Shown here piece after piece: positions 36,589 through 48,757 of a stretch of DNA of 64,000 bases (within the stretch, counting starts at the first letter, position 1; each line of letters starts with the position of its first letter). The position numbers and the translations under genes were made by a program. This DNA comes from Sipunculus nudus. Taxonomy: Eukaryota; Annelida; Sipuncula; Golfingiida; Sipunculidae. Location of the stretch: the NCBI GenBank assembly GCA_026874595.1, contig CM049312.1, forward strand, positions 63,396,929 through 63,460,928. The letters run 5' to 3'. The notes under the pieces are model-generated. The model made no database searches, was not told the DNA's origin, and was given only the letters and a program-made list of their open reading frames with translations.

Positions 36589-38548
36589 ATATCAAGCATT
36601 TCAAGACCAAGATTTCTCGATTAACAACTGACTCTTTTATTTACAGTCTAAATTTCATTTTTTATTATTAAATTTTCATTTTTAATTTAATATATATTTG
36701 AGGTGTCTACCTTGCATTTTCAATACGACACTTATCTCTACCATCTATTTGTGTTGCAGATTTCTAAGCTGGAAAGTTCGGGAGGATTTAGATAAACGAG
36801 AACAAAGAGAAACAGAAGATGGAAATTGTATTCCAACGTATATTTAAACCTCTAAAGTTGGTCAACATATGACTTAATGACATTTAAGGTCAGTGTCCTA
36901 ACAAAATCTCCGTTCAGATTTCGTTGCTAACTAACAGATGTTGGAGGACACAGTAAATTATGACAACTGCAATTCGACAAAGGATGACTCGAGACGAGCG
37001 CCTGTAAAGCCCGCTGCGCATGCCCAGAGCGAGAACTCTTGATAAATGCTGGCAACATACATTAAACATAAGAAAAATTCTCCTGTTAACACCCCGTGAG
37101 TGAATTTTATCGTTCAGCTCCGAGGGTGAATAATATTATATATAAATGGATGAGTGATTTACTGCAAAGATTTCATGAAAGATGATTTACCGTACAGACT
37201 GTGTTAAGGAGAACAGTGACATGGAGAGGACTGAGATTCAGACTTCCTGATGGGATATTAGCATCTTTACCGCAATATATCAGATCTGTATGTCTGGCCA
37301 AAGTGTTACGTCCGTGATATATGTGTTCAATTGTGTCAGCAGCGAATGTGTCTTTCATCTCGCACTTTTTTCCTCATCAACGCCTCATGACAATATGAAT
37401 CATAACCACTACTGATGAAAAGCCCATATTCTTTCCAGAAAAGCACTAAAAAAATGGTCCCGTGGGGTTGTTTTATACAAATTAGCGATAATTATAAACG
37501 CCTGACAGCGCAGCTGGTTTTCGTATAACCATGAGTTGATCTATTACGGCCCTGTTCACGCCCGTACGCGGTAGTTATCTGAATAATTTATAAAGATTGC
37601 ACAGTGATGACACTAGATCCACAATATACGGAGATCAGCCTCACGTGCTGGTGTTAAACACTTTCATGCATTTACGTCATACAGTCCCACAGGGAATGCA
37701 ATGATAACAACCTTCACTGGTGCATGAATAATGCAGACAGACGGATGGACCCGCACTGTAGAGGCATTATCCGAAATTTGGTTCGTATGTTGAGCTTTGC
37801 ATGACGTAATCGCACTGTGACGTGCTAAATAATAGAATCCAACCTCTATCGGACTATAATACAGGTGTTTATATTAACCTAATTCTCGAGTTGATAAATA
37901 CCTTGTGTAGATCAAGCTTTTTCTTTGCTTTCAGACGCATCAACGCTACACCGGAACGAAAAGCGTTAACGCACTGGCTGTGTAACACAACTGCCAAGTC
38001 AGTTGTGAAGTTGTCGCCTGTATGGATGTTATGTACGATATTGGCGAAGCAAAACACACAGGCTCATATAGGAAAGTAATAACCGCTTAAAAGCGCGGTC
38101 ATACCACTATGGGATTTGCGTTCCAGGGTTAAAGTGCCTTTACGACCCACTGAACATCACAGGTTTCGCTAGATTTGATAGGTTAACGGATAATGGTCCT
38201 ATGGATTATGGTTGGCTAGTTCGCTGTTCCGATGGTGATGTGGAATATAGGTATAATCGATGACTTAGTACTCGTATGTTGATGCACCGTGACATACTCT
38301 CTGTGTTAAAACGTAAGCCAAAGTACATTTATGGTCATGGACTTTCTCAAAATCATATATTAGTTGGAACTGACTGCAACGAAGATTTCTAGGCAATGGT
38401 CGCTTATACGAGGTGAGGTACGATCGCTATGAATAAAGAAAATTGTATTTAGGAAAGGATTCGTATATACTAAACAGAATTGCTTATTGAAACGACAATA
38501 TTCGTAAGATATATTCAGATTTACTACATAAAGCACACAGTAGCCGCC
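36548..38548. other. Upstream region of the ABHD15-like gene
   Basis: A TA tract (36,548-36,586) is followed by ordinary AT-rich DNA without a supported gene. A possible 3' splice site, TATACTAAACAG, at about 38,467-38,478 could mark a 5' UTR exon boundary 70 bp before the ABHD15-like ATG. No TATA box can be assigned with confidence. Confidence 0.4.
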
Positions 38549-39712
38549 ATGTTGCTTCTGCTGTTTCCACTGGTCACGTGCTTGTTCAACCATCCCTTAC
38601 TGGCCACCGTGATAGGCACTGTCGTTGTGACGTCACTGATGTACATCCGGGCTGTCTTAAATGTAAAGGAAGAACCACCAAAGCTTCACTACAAGGATTC
38701 AGACCTTGCAAAATACATAATACGAAAATGCCAAAGAATGACGAAGCCGCCGCAGATGCCGTTTTATGTACGCAACGGCCATATTCAAACGTTACTACCG
38801 AAAATCCTATTACAACCATATTTTCAGTTTGACAGACAGTATCTTGAAATGAAAGATGGCGGAACGGTAGCCTTAGACTGGAGTTATCTGAGTTCACAAA
38901 AACTGAAGAAGACTTGTCCAGTTATAGTTTTACTGCCAGGGAATACAGATGGCGCCACTTCATTTTCGTTTTTATGTAAACGCGCCGTGGAAAGAGGAAT
39001 GCGGTGTGTCGTGGTTAACAAGAGGGGTCACGGAAACTCTCCGTTAACCACGCCCAAACTCGTAAGTCTCGGAGATCCATCTGACTTACGGCAAGTCGTA
39101 AAATATATACACAATATATACCCATGTGCAAAATTAGTAGCCATAGGATCAAGTACGGGTTCCGAACTACTGTTGTCTTATTTGGGAGAGTATGGTTCCT
39201 CCTCGGATCTCTCCGCGGGTGTATGTATATCTCCGTCGTACGACATAGAAGAACTATACAACGGTGGGTTATCCAAGCTTTATGAATGGATATTTTTATT
39301 CAATTTAAAGAAATTAGTGTGTCAGCATGCTCCCGCTTTGTCTAAAATAGTTAGTATCGCGGATGTGCTAGGTGCTAATAAAATGGTAGATTTTCTTGAT
39401 AAACTTTATGGGAAACTTTATGGGTATGAGAGCATTAACCAATACTGGGAACGTAATAACCCAATCGGTGACGTAGACGATATCGCCATACCTGTCATGT
39501 GCATCAATGCACTTGATGACCCCGTGTGTCAAACCTCGTCAATTCCCTTTGAACTATTCCGCGCCTACCCAAATTTTATGCTGGTTACGACAAAACATGG
39601 AGGCCATGGTGGATTTCTGCATCGCCCCTCATTAGAACCGTGGGCCGACAAAATGGCTTTGGATTACGTCACTGTGGTGTTGGATTTCATGCAGAAGTAC
39701 GACAGGCATTAA
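38549..39712 (+). CDS. ABHD15: ABHD15-like alpha/beta-hydrolase (intronless)
   Basis: Predicted 387-aa protein of the ABHD1/2/3/15 branch of alpha/beta hydrolases. The ATG at 38,549 sits in an ideal context (GCCGCCATG); an in-frame extension upstream to 38,480 has only a TTG and is not needed. Residues 2-33 form a hydrophobic N-terminal anchor, followed by the 'GHIQTLLP' entry motif (77-84) and the hydrolase core with LLPGNTDG (128-135) and NKRGHGNSPL (157-166). The nucleophile motif is GSSTG (200-204, Ser202), the acid region ALDDPVC (321-327) and the histidine GGHGG (351-355, His353). The segments GDPSDL, LLSYLGEYGSSS, DVDDIA and DDPVC fit ABHD15 better than ABHD1/3. Vertebrate ABHD15 is a membrane-associated protein linked to lipolysis control in adipocytes; the role in an invertebrate is unknown. 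The whole ORF is uninterrupted, so it is an intronless gene or an old retrocopy under constraint. Substrate not inferable. Confidence 0.85.
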   Translation: MLLLLFPLVTCLFNHPLLATVIGTVVVTSLMYIRAVLNVKEEPPKLHYKDSDLAKYIIRKCQRMTKPPQMPFYVRNGHIQTLLPKILLQPYFQFDRQYLEMKDGGTVALDWSYLSSQKLKKTCPVIVLLPGNTDGATSFSFLCKRAVERGMRCVVVNKRGHGNSPLTTPKLVSLGDPSDLRQVVKYIHNIYPCAKLVAIGSSTGSELLLSYLGEYGSSSDLSAGVCISPSYDIEELYNGGLSKLYEWIFLFNLKKLVCQHAPALSKIVSIADVLGANKMVDFLDKLYGKLYGYESINQYWERNNPIGDVDDIAIPVMCINALDDPVCQTSSIPFELFRAYPNFMLVTTKHGGHGGFLHRPSLEPWADKMALDYVTVVLDFMQKYDRH

Positions 39713-40579
39713 TCCTTGATGCGTTTACAGGTTCGTTTTACACCGCAAGGCTTTCGTTCGCGTCAAAAGATAAGCTCATAACAAAAACCAGTTGAATAGG
39801 TTCGTGGATACCAAGGGAAGTTCTCTTATTAAAACTCTCTCAAATCAATCCACAAAAGGATATTACATCACACAAAGACAAAAACACTTTGTTCCCTATA
39901 CAACCCTCACACTGTGTAATCCATTAAGATAACATAATCTTTTTTTTACTCTGATTATTACTTGTTAAGGTTTTACAACTGTGCCGTGTATTCATCTAAT
40001 GGATATGAATAACAAACCTAGTTATGGGACTGCATTATGAAATTTTCTAGCTCCAGAAGATGAAATTATTTCGCATTACTGGAAGAGCTATTGTTTCCCA
40101 AGACAACGGAAGCGAGACCATTAGTAGATTTCTTCTGGCGTTACCAAGCTGATTATTATAAGAGACTTTATTTTCTCTCACCTTTCAACAGAGGACAATG
40201 CAGTTAGTCAAGTTCAAGTAACTTAATTTATACTTCAGTCATTTTATGTGTCTGAACTCCTTTTTTTTCTTTTTTTTTTTTCTCTTGCATGCATGAAACC
40301 AAAGCGATAAAACTGCAAGAATGGGGTATGTGAAGAGAAATACTTCAGGTCAATACAGAGCAACGCCTTTATACGAGTTCCTGCATTAAGGTGCGTTTAC
40401 TGGGCACGCGATGTGCGGAATGCGAAAAAGATTTATAGTTATCTATAGTTATATCTAGATATTTTTTCAGGGTCCGCGGTAAGTGGAATGCGGTATGAGA
40501 CGGTATTATGGAATTCTCAGTGTTATAGCGCCCATGGGCTATGCCTACAATATGCATGACATGTATAATTATATATATA

Positions 40580-40630
<51 letters not shown>

Positions 40631-40652
40631 GGATACAGCGCACGCCAAGTAA
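39713..40652. other. 3' flank of the ABHD15-like gene
   Basis: A weak ATTAAA poly(A) signal variant lies at 39,828-39,833, about 115 bp after the stop. A polypyrimidine stretch lies near 40,260-40,282 and a (TA)n tract at about 40,570-40,630. No other feature was supported. Confidence 0.4.
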
Positions 40653-40707
40653 TTGCTCCACGCGAATATATCGATTTTATGCCGGGTTCCACTGCAGCTA
40701 TCCACAG

Positions 40708-40850
40708 TTAACGCAGCTTTAAGGCCACAAGACAAAACAGATTGTTGTACGGACTCTGGAACAAGATACGCCATTTGTGAAAACGTAGATGCCAAGTCAC
40801 AATGCAAAGACGTCGGAGGAGTGGAAAATGTGATTTATTTCACAAAATGA
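40708..40850 (+). CDS. Candidate terminal exon of a cysteine-rich secreted protein
   Basis: After a polypyrimidine/AG context (CTATCCACAG|TT, alternative AG ten bases earlier), an open segment encodes a short cysteine-rich end. It contains TDCCTDSGTRYAICEN and SQCKDVGG before a TGA at 40,848. An AATAAA signal lies at 40,861. The 'RYAICE' string resembles the last conserved cysteine block of C-type lectin domains (compare FGICEK and YGNCEK at the lectin locus 8-20 kb away). The expected upstream tryptophans and other exons were not found, so it may be an isolated exon remnant or unrelated. Confidence 0.3.
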
Positions 40851-41078
40851 TGAATTTATGAATAAATTAGTTTGATTTCCATCACACTTTATGAATTATT
40901 GGAGTGGATTGAATCAAGATTAGGTATTCATTTAGCAATAAAAGGAAAAGCAAAAAACAGGAATGACCATTCCATTGAACAGTTTTTTGTTTGTATGGCC
41001 TAACTAATAGGTTCTCTGTATGTCAAAGACAACCACATGTAAAGCGATATTTGTATGTCATGATAAGACAGTAAGCAA

Positions 41079-41079
41079 A

Positions 41080-41157
<78 letters not shown>

Positions 41158-41190
41158 TATAATAAATATAATAATAATAATAATAATATG
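41079..41190. repeat. (AAT)n microsatellite
   Basis: Long AAT/ATA trinucleotide tract with one short interruption near 41,158-41,170. It generates polyasparagine and polytyrosine frames on the two strands, which are not genes. Confidence 0.92.
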
Positions 41191-42683
41191 CTAGTAAAGT
41201 ATTGTTGTGAAAATGTAGGCAATGATGTATGCAATATGCAACTGAATTGAAGTATACACGAGGCCTTAATAACTCACTGCTATAACCCCGCAAAATAGGC
41301 CAGAAGTATTTTTAACATTTTCTTGCTTGTTAATTTATGCTTATATGTATTTTTATCTTTCACTGGCTCACTTGTTACATTATTAAATGTGGAAATAAAC
41401 TTGGTTTAAACTGTCGTGTTGTTACTTTACAAGTCAGCATTATCCAATTGTTCTTTACATAATTGTATTGGTCTATCCGTGTAATCAGGGGAAAAAACTG
41501 AAGTTGAAATTAATGTAGAATAAACACTATATTTGGAACATGATATTTGCATAACCTACCTTGCAGTGCTTCACAGGCATTGGCATAAAAACAGCCGCAC
41601 CTAGAAACCTACATATAAAGGAATACATAGCCCGTTAATGTTCCTAAAGCCGTGTTTGCATTCACTTATTCGGCCCATATTACCATATTCATTCGTACAT
41701 AAATGACCTTACATTTGTCAATATTTTTATGATGCTCCAGAATCCGTATCATATACACGATCTACAACAAAATCATCGGCCCATTTCAAAAATTGCCCGA
41801 ACATGTCATGTGCATGAATGCATGAGTGATGTTGTAAACAAACATCCAGGCACGCGCACGGACAAGGATGTAAGCATATCTTCCTTGCTTTGCAACCCTC
41901 GTATACAGAAACTTATGTTGTCAAACAAATCGCCCTTTTCAACCAATTGCCCTTTATAACAGAACTTTTCCTGGCAGAAGCAATTAGCAACTCTCGTATA
42001 TAGGAGCTTATGCTGTCAAACAAAACTTCATAAGCCGGAGTTCTAAATTTATTTTGTTTTATTACTTCATGTTAATATAAAACAATTGTTTTTCAGTTAA
42101 TAGAAATTTCTTGAAAGCACAAGAATTAACCTGCAATAAACGGTCTTGTTTCGTAAGTTATTCAATCTTGGTAAATTAAGCTCCGAGGGGAAATGTACAA
42201 TCATCGTAAATGACATTGGTTCATGCAAAAAGTGAGCTAAGCATGTACATGCTCATATCTCCCGATACTTGAATAATTTTCCTATGTGTAATATTATATA
42301 TTAGAGACTGTCAAATATATTTCATTAACAAGTTCATGAGTAATTAATTAGATGGTGTGCTTTAAGGTCCTTTTCCTATGCACGCTTAACAGGCGGTCTC
42401 TTCGGGTCTTTAGTCTGTGTGACTGTTGTAAAAATCATTTCTCGTTGTCCATTGGCGTTTGAATGGGTTTCATACTTCAGTATTTACTCACGGGTAGTGA
42501 GCGCGCATACAAAAACCTCCGATTTTTTTCCTTTCTGTAATATTTGGGTGAAGATTTTTGATCTGATTAAGGTACTTTGGCCTGTACAGTGCAGGTTAAT
42601 TACCATTGGTATCAATTTATCTTCAAGGATGGGGTATGAGTGGGAGGGTAATCGAAGTTTATGACAACTAATATATATATATA
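41191..42683. other. Intergenic, no supported gene
   Basis: AT-rich DNA without recognisable exons, RNA genes or repeats. Confidence 0.5.
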
Positions 42684-42859
42684 CAGTTGGAACCCCACAA
42701 TTACGTCCACCTTGGGAACTGACCAAAGTGGTCGTAATTTTGAGATGGTCGTATTTGTGAAACCCTAAATTACCTGGATCATATATTCGGGACCAAGAAA
42801 AGTGGTCGTAATTGTTGGGGTGGTCGAAATTGCGGGGTGTTCGCAAGGCGGGGTTCCAT

Positions 42860-42861
<2 letters not shown>
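42684..42861 (+). mobile_element. pogo-like MITE, copy 2
   Basis: Same element and orientation as 36,371-36,547, starting CAGTTGGAACCCC and ending GGGGTTCCATTG. The interior has the same GTGGTCGTAATT motifs and GACCAAGAAAAGTGGTC block. It too is flanked by TA dinucleotide tracts (a short one before, a longer one at 42,868-42,918 after). Confidence 0.8.

Positions 42862-42867
<6 letters not shown>

Positions 42868-42918
<51 letters not shown>
42868..42918. repeat. (TA)n microsatellite
   Basis: TA tract adjoining the right end of the pogo-like MITE. Confidence 0.9.
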
Positions 42919-42923
<5 letters not shown>

Positions 42924-45423
42924 CATATAATTATTAATTAATTAAATTTTCAATGAATAAATATCATTTTCTGAATGGGGTGGGGTGAAAAAAACGCTCG
43001 GGAAAAAAATAAGTTGGGGGGGGGGGGGAAATAACTGAGAAACGCTGCGCCTTCATACTATCGTATTCGAACTCACGAAACATGCCGCTTTGCCTACTAC
43101 AAGGTTTTATAAATTTGAACAGATGTTGAAGAAATTTTGAACAATTTTTTTGTACAGTTGGGGCAGAATTATCGCGACTCGTCAATGAAGGAATTAGTGG
43201 ATATTTTAATGGTATCGTGTATATTTAGAAAAAAATGTGATATGCTGTTGGTTAATGATGACTTACATATGACCGGTTTCGTGTTACTTATATTACACGA
43301 GAGACTGTATAGATTGCAAAAAAAAAAAAAAAAATCGTAAAACAGAATTAAACTCTTTTGTTGATTGGAATTTATTCATTTACGACAAGCCGACGATTAT
43401 GTCTGTTGCAAAACAAATGTATCATATAATAAAATAATATAATAATATATATTCTTTTCAGTTGTACTTTAAAATTAATTTCCTGTTAGTGTCACTTTTT
43501 TTGTAATAAAAGTTTTTTTTTTATGTAAGTTTGACAGCCATTTCATGGATCAGTCCCCAGCCACACCCTCCTTTAAAAAATCCTGGGTCCGGCCTTGTAT
43601 CTAGTAAAAGTATAACCTCTAAAACATTTTGTTCCAAACAGGCAGTGTTGACACCATTCTGCAAACAAGGTGGGAGCACTCATGTATCCCTTTGTTGGTG
43701 TAAACGGGTTAATCTTTCACGATACAAACCCGCCCTGTAACAATGACGTAGACCTGATTGATTCCACATTGTATATTTCAGTCATGAGGAATGTCCACCT
43801 GTCATGTCGATTTCCTGATCCGCTCAATCAACAGTAAGGCCATACCATTAAAAAAAAACGTTTTGTTAGACGGTTTCACCGCTCCGATTTCTTTTATAAT
43901 TTTTTTTGTGCAAGTGAAGACCAGGTCCTTACAAATATTATTCTAAATTAAAGGTATGAAAAAAGGACTTAATTTTTTGTTTACTATATACACATTTTTT
44001 TTTAAATTTCTGGACAAGCTGGCAAATTCCACATGTGGTCCCCGACTTAAAAAAAGAAAAACAATCACCTCTCGCAACATATTGTTTCAGTCCGAAGAAC
44101 AATGAGTTTTATGTGTGGCCTTAGCAATTGTTATTGTGAACATACTAGCTTATCCACCTTATGTCAGCGGGATGAAAAGGGGCGTGTGGTATTGTTTGTA
44201 CGGACAAAGCACTGGACGAACTTTACTGGCGAGCTAGCTAGTCCTCTTGATAAGGGTATACATGTGTGACAAAGCGCAAGCTGGGCATTATACTTGCCAC
44301 AGCCTCCGACAGCGACGCAACAGTTTTCAGATATCTGTTGCGTCGCCGGGCCCACCAAAGGGCTAACTGGGGTTTTAGCACGATACCAATTGTTATACTT
44401 TTAGGAGAGAAAATACATAAAAATATTTCCTATGGTCTTAACATACCAATGTTTACATTATGTTGTATGTCGAAAGGCCTGTAATATAAAATATCCATTC
44501 TGGAAAGTATGAAGCACCTATAACATAAATAACCGATTTATTTGTCCAGAGGGAATTGGAGCATTATCAGCCCGCCAGACATCTTGCATTCGGTGGCAGT
44601 CCTTTATAATGCTTTGGGCCTGTGCTTTAGGCTTTATAAATATAATATCTTAGCTAAACCAACAACATTTTCATGTAAGTGATTTTTTTTAAATTATGTG
44701 ACCCCCCCCCCCCCCCCCCGTTGTTTTTAAATAGCCCATAGGTCCAATTTGGAAGAAACAAATTCCACGTTGTACGAAATTTTGAGATCGTCGTATTCTC
44801 AAATTGGAAATGAAAATTTCTTCCTACATATGTCTCTCCCGAGAATATTCTTAAATTAAGTTGCAACGGTAACACTCTGTTCATATATTGTTAAAATCCA
44901 ACGGGGTATTGTTAACTCGGTATCGTGCATTCGAGGAAAAATATGTATTCCGTAATATTATGCTTTAAATTGATATATCATCGGTTTGTAACAACATTCC
45001 TAACTAAAATGCCTTAAGTCAGGCCTGGGGTGATACCCGCCAGAGCTAGTACCCGAGGTCAGTTGACGGGCAGTACTATATTTTATGTATAAATATATTA
45101 TGATAACAATAAAACAGAAACAACTAGTTAGGTTTAATGATTTCTTGCTTCTTCGTGAAGAAACATATGTGTACAAAGAAAAAATGTACAGCTGGACAGC
45201 ACCAACTCTACAAATGGATATGCAAAACAATGGCCTTTTATGACACATTGAGTGGCGTGTCCAGAAAACGAATTCAGGCCAAGTATAGGTATATTTAATT
45301 CCATTTTTAAATTGATGATTAATTTATACAATTATTTATCAGTCAAGCGAAATCTTTTCTTAGAAATTATATTTTAATATTTCTACACATAATTTCACAC
45401 ATGGCTGTTTGAGTTATTTCTGT
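42919..45423. other. Intergenic, no supported gene
   Basis: It contains a G-run near 43,017-43,028, an A-run near 43,319-43,334 and a C-run of about 18 bases at 44,702-44,719. No frame with recognisable content was found. Confidence 0.5.
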
Positions 45424-46590
45424 GTAAGCTTTGGTTAGTCAGTGGTTACCCGTCAGTCATGTTGACCAGTCCATTCCATCCGAGTCAGAATGCAGAGTCA
45501 GAGTCAGCCATTTCGATTTCAAGTCCGAGTCCAGCCCATTCAAGTTCAAGTCCGAGTCCAGCCCATTCGATTTCAAGTCCGAGTCAGCTCATTCGATTTC
45601 AAGTCCGAGTCCAGCCCATTCGAGTTCAAGTCCGAGTCCAGCCCATTCGAGTTCAAGTCCGAGTCCAGCCCATTCAAGTTCAAGTCCGAGTCCAGCCCAT
45701 TCAAGTTCAAGTCCCAGTCCAGACCACTCGAGTTCAAGTCCCAGTCCAGACCACTCAAGTTCAAAGTAAGCTTTGGTTAGTCAGTGGTTACACGTCACTC
45801 ATGTTGACCAGTCCATTCCATCCGAGTCAGAATGCAGAGTCAGAGTCCAGCCATTTCGATTTCAAGTCCGAGTCCAGCCCATTCAAGTTCAAGTCCGAGT
45901 CCAGCCAATTCAAGTTCAAGTCCGAGTCCAGCCCATTCGAGTTAAAGTCCGAGTCCAGCCCATTCAAGTTCAAGTCCCAGTCCAGCCCATTCAAGTTCAA
46001 GTCCCAGTCCAGCCCATTCGATTTCAAGTCCGAGTCCAGCCCATTCAAGTTCAAGTCCGAGTCCAGCCCATTCAAGTTCAAATCCGAGTCCAGCCCATTC
46101 AATTTTAAGTCAGAGTCCAGTCTATTCGATATTAAGTGCGAGTCCAGCCCATTCGATTTCAAGTCCGAGTCCAGCCCATTCGAGTTAAAGTCCGAGTCCA
46201 GCCCATTCAAGTTCAAGTCCGAGTCCAGCCCATTCAAGTTCAAGTCCGAGTCCATCCCATTCGATTCAAGTCCGAGTCCAGCCCATTAAAGTTCAAGTCC
46301 GAGTCCAGCCCATTCAAGTTCAATTCCGAGGCCAGCCCATTCAATTTTAAGTCAGAGTCCAGTCTATTCGATATTAAGTGCGAGTCCAGCCCATTCGGTT
46401 TCAAGTCCGAGTTCAGCCCTTTCGAGTTCAAGTCTGAGTCCAGCCCATTCAAGTTAAGTCCCAGTCCAGCCCATTCAAGTTCAAGTCCCAGTCCAGCCCA
46501 TTCAAGTTCAAGTCCCAGTCCAGACCACTCGAGTTCAAGTCCCAGTCCAGACCACTCGAGTTCAAGTCCAAGTCCAATAAAAATATCCTT
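45424..46590. repeat. 27-bp minisatellite with higher-order repeats
   Basis: The unit is close to CATTCAAGTTCAAGTCCGAG followed by TCCAGCC (27 bp), present roughly 35-40 times. Variants (CCCAG for CCGAG, GATTTC for AAGTTC) follow a larger pattern. A unique leader beginning GTAAGCTTTGGTTAGTCAG occurs at 45,424 and again at 45,766 (342-bp period). The variant block CAGAGTCCAGTCTATTCGA recurs at 46,111 and 46,353 (242 bp, about nine units). Because 27 is a multiple of three, several frames stay open on both strands, yielding nine-residue peptide repeats such as SSPFKFKSE or GLDSDLNLN. A diverged trace of the motif lies at 46,840-46,950. I do not regard any of these frames as a demonstrated gene. 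Confidence 0.9.
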
Positions 46591-46971
46591 GAAAAGCAAT
46601 TTATAATGAACATTTCAGATCATCATGTACGTTTTTCAGTAAGTTCACACATAATTTTACTAAAATGCTAAATTACATGAATAGTTCCCGTTGCCGAAGA
46701 AAAGCTTGGTATATATATTGTTATTATTTTTTTAATTTTCTGTAATAGTAGTTCGCCCATGCGCATAGGTCTTTATAATATGTGACAGAGTTTTTTTTTA
46801 ATGGACACGACATAGCCTCATTCCTCGAGTCCTTACCTCCCAGTCCGAGTATAAGTCCGAGTCCAGGACCATCAAGTCCAAGTCAGAGTCAGAGTCACTT
46901 AAATGGATTGTCCGGATTCGAGTCCACGTCCGGACTCGAGTCCTCGATCACTGTTACCAGCTAGTTACACC

Positions 46972-47156
46972 GGGGCGGATCCAGGATTTAGGAAAAGGGG
47001 GGATCCAACTCAGGAGGACTTATGTAAAAGCCTATAATAAAAAGGTTTCCCAGGTCCGGAAAGGGGGGGGGGTCCAGGCTGTAGGGTTGGTTAAATAAAG
47101 GTTGCGTCGGCTGAAACAAGGGGACCCCCCCCCCCGGATCCGCTTTGTTACACTTT
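46972..47156. mobile_element. GGCGGATCC-type MITE
   Basis: The left end GGGGCGGATCCAGGATTT and the right end CCCCCGGATCCGC are inverted relatives of each other across about 185 bp. The interior is G- and C-run rich. Short elements with GGGGCGGATCC termini are common in invertebrate genomes and usually treated as hAT-type MITEs; the assignment here is by resemblance only. Confidence 0.6.
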
Positions 47157-48757
47157 TTATTCTCCTGGAAACTTTCGACATCCCACATCAAAATACCACG
47201 TGGCAAAATGTGTAAACGGTACCTTAATGCATTTCACGCCATCTGTGAGTAATGGCAAGAACCATTTTGTTGCTTGAGTCAACATTTTAAGTGTGCACCA
47301 TGCAAGTGTTTCGAATTCATGTGCATACAAGCAGCCGTACCATCAGCAAGTTACATCTGTTCTGGATAATTTTGAGGCAATCACTTAAGAAATTTTGATG
47401 GAATATTCTTACAAGATATCTATGCAGCTTTTTTAAATTTAATACATTGATATAAAAAGTAATGAGCACACCAATTTGTCCCACTTATTTATTCAAGAAA
47501 GCAATCAAATAAAATTAAAACAGTATCATTCTTCGAATCTGAAATGTATTTAATCTATACTGCCTTACTACCCTAGTTACTTATATTAACCCTCAGTTTA
47601 CTATACAAACAGAATCACACAGAAACCACCGTCTACCACTTCGTCTAAATCGATGATGACAGAGAGAGCCAGTCCACGCATAAATGGCTTCTGGCATCAA
47701 CAATATGTAAACTGTTTTCCCAGATAAAAAAAAAATCAAATAATAAGCACTCAATAATATTGGTATATTCTAATTATCTCTCAGGAGTTACTGTATCACT
47801 GATGTGCTGTGCTGATATAAATGCTCTGTTTTGTCGTATATTTCAATTTTGCAAAGATGACACTTGACACGAGCGACGTTGCCAACGGAGTTGGTATGTA
47901 AGTGTTCTTGATTGTTCTTCTTTTGATGAAATTGAGTTTGAAAAGTTTGAAATCAAAATGTGTGACTGGTTATAAAATTTATAAGCAAAGCTGTTTTGCT
48001 AAACACTCCTACAACTATTATTCAATGAAGAATATATAGTATTGTAAACTGTTGTTATGGTATAGCCTTAGGGGTACATGAAGGGTACATATATAAAATT
48101 ATAATTGATGCAGAACATGGCTGCAGAAAGGATAGACTTTTGAATTTTAATTTTTTTATGTATCAGTGTATTAAGAGAACAGCAGCATAATATTTGCATT
48201 CACTATAATAATATAATCATGAAAGGGTCACTCTGACCAAAGACTAAAAAATGCTGCCACTTTTGTATGCTTAGGGAGAGCAAGTAAGAAAGTCATCATT
48301 TTGGTATGCAAGGCCATTGCTTTCGAATGACGGTGACACTACTGACATGTTTAAAGTCTTAAAATCGACAGTACAGGTTTTACATGTTTTACAATTCTAT
48401 GTGATACCTTTGATTTTTTTTTCGCTTAAATATAAACGTATCCACTATTATATGTATAATTTTAGAATACTGATTAATGTATTCATAAAGTCATATGGAT
48501 GTAACATGCTTATACTTATGTATACAATAAGCACTATATGGATAATAAAAGTAAATTTTCAAATTTAAGTAGTAGTAGTATAAATGAATTCTGGGTAGAT
48601 TTCAACAGATGGCTTAAAAAATACACTCAATACAATATACTCACAAGGAGTACAAAGCACAGTCGTTAATATATTCAGTCCTTTCAGATTAACCTAATCA
48701 CGTGGTTAATTTGTCAAACGGAAGAATTCACTTGATTTAGTGACGCATAAGGTATTT

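Noticed and set aside
36305-36610. Minus-strand frames with similar peptides at 36.3-36.6 and 42.5-42.8 kb
   Set aside because: The similarity arises because both cross copies of the same pogo-like MITE; it is not a conserved protein.
38480-38548. In-frame upstream extension of the ABHD15-like ORF
   Set aside because: It begins with TTG, adds 23 residues that do not resemble the family, and an ATG in ideal context follows at 38,549.
41000-41293. Polyasparagine and polytyrosine frames on opposite strands
   Set aside because: They are products of the (AAT)n microsatellite.
45459-46289. 276-codon repetitive open frame
   Set aside because: The 27-bp unit keeps several frames open on both strands, so openness is not evidence of coding. 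It is described as a minisatellite instead.
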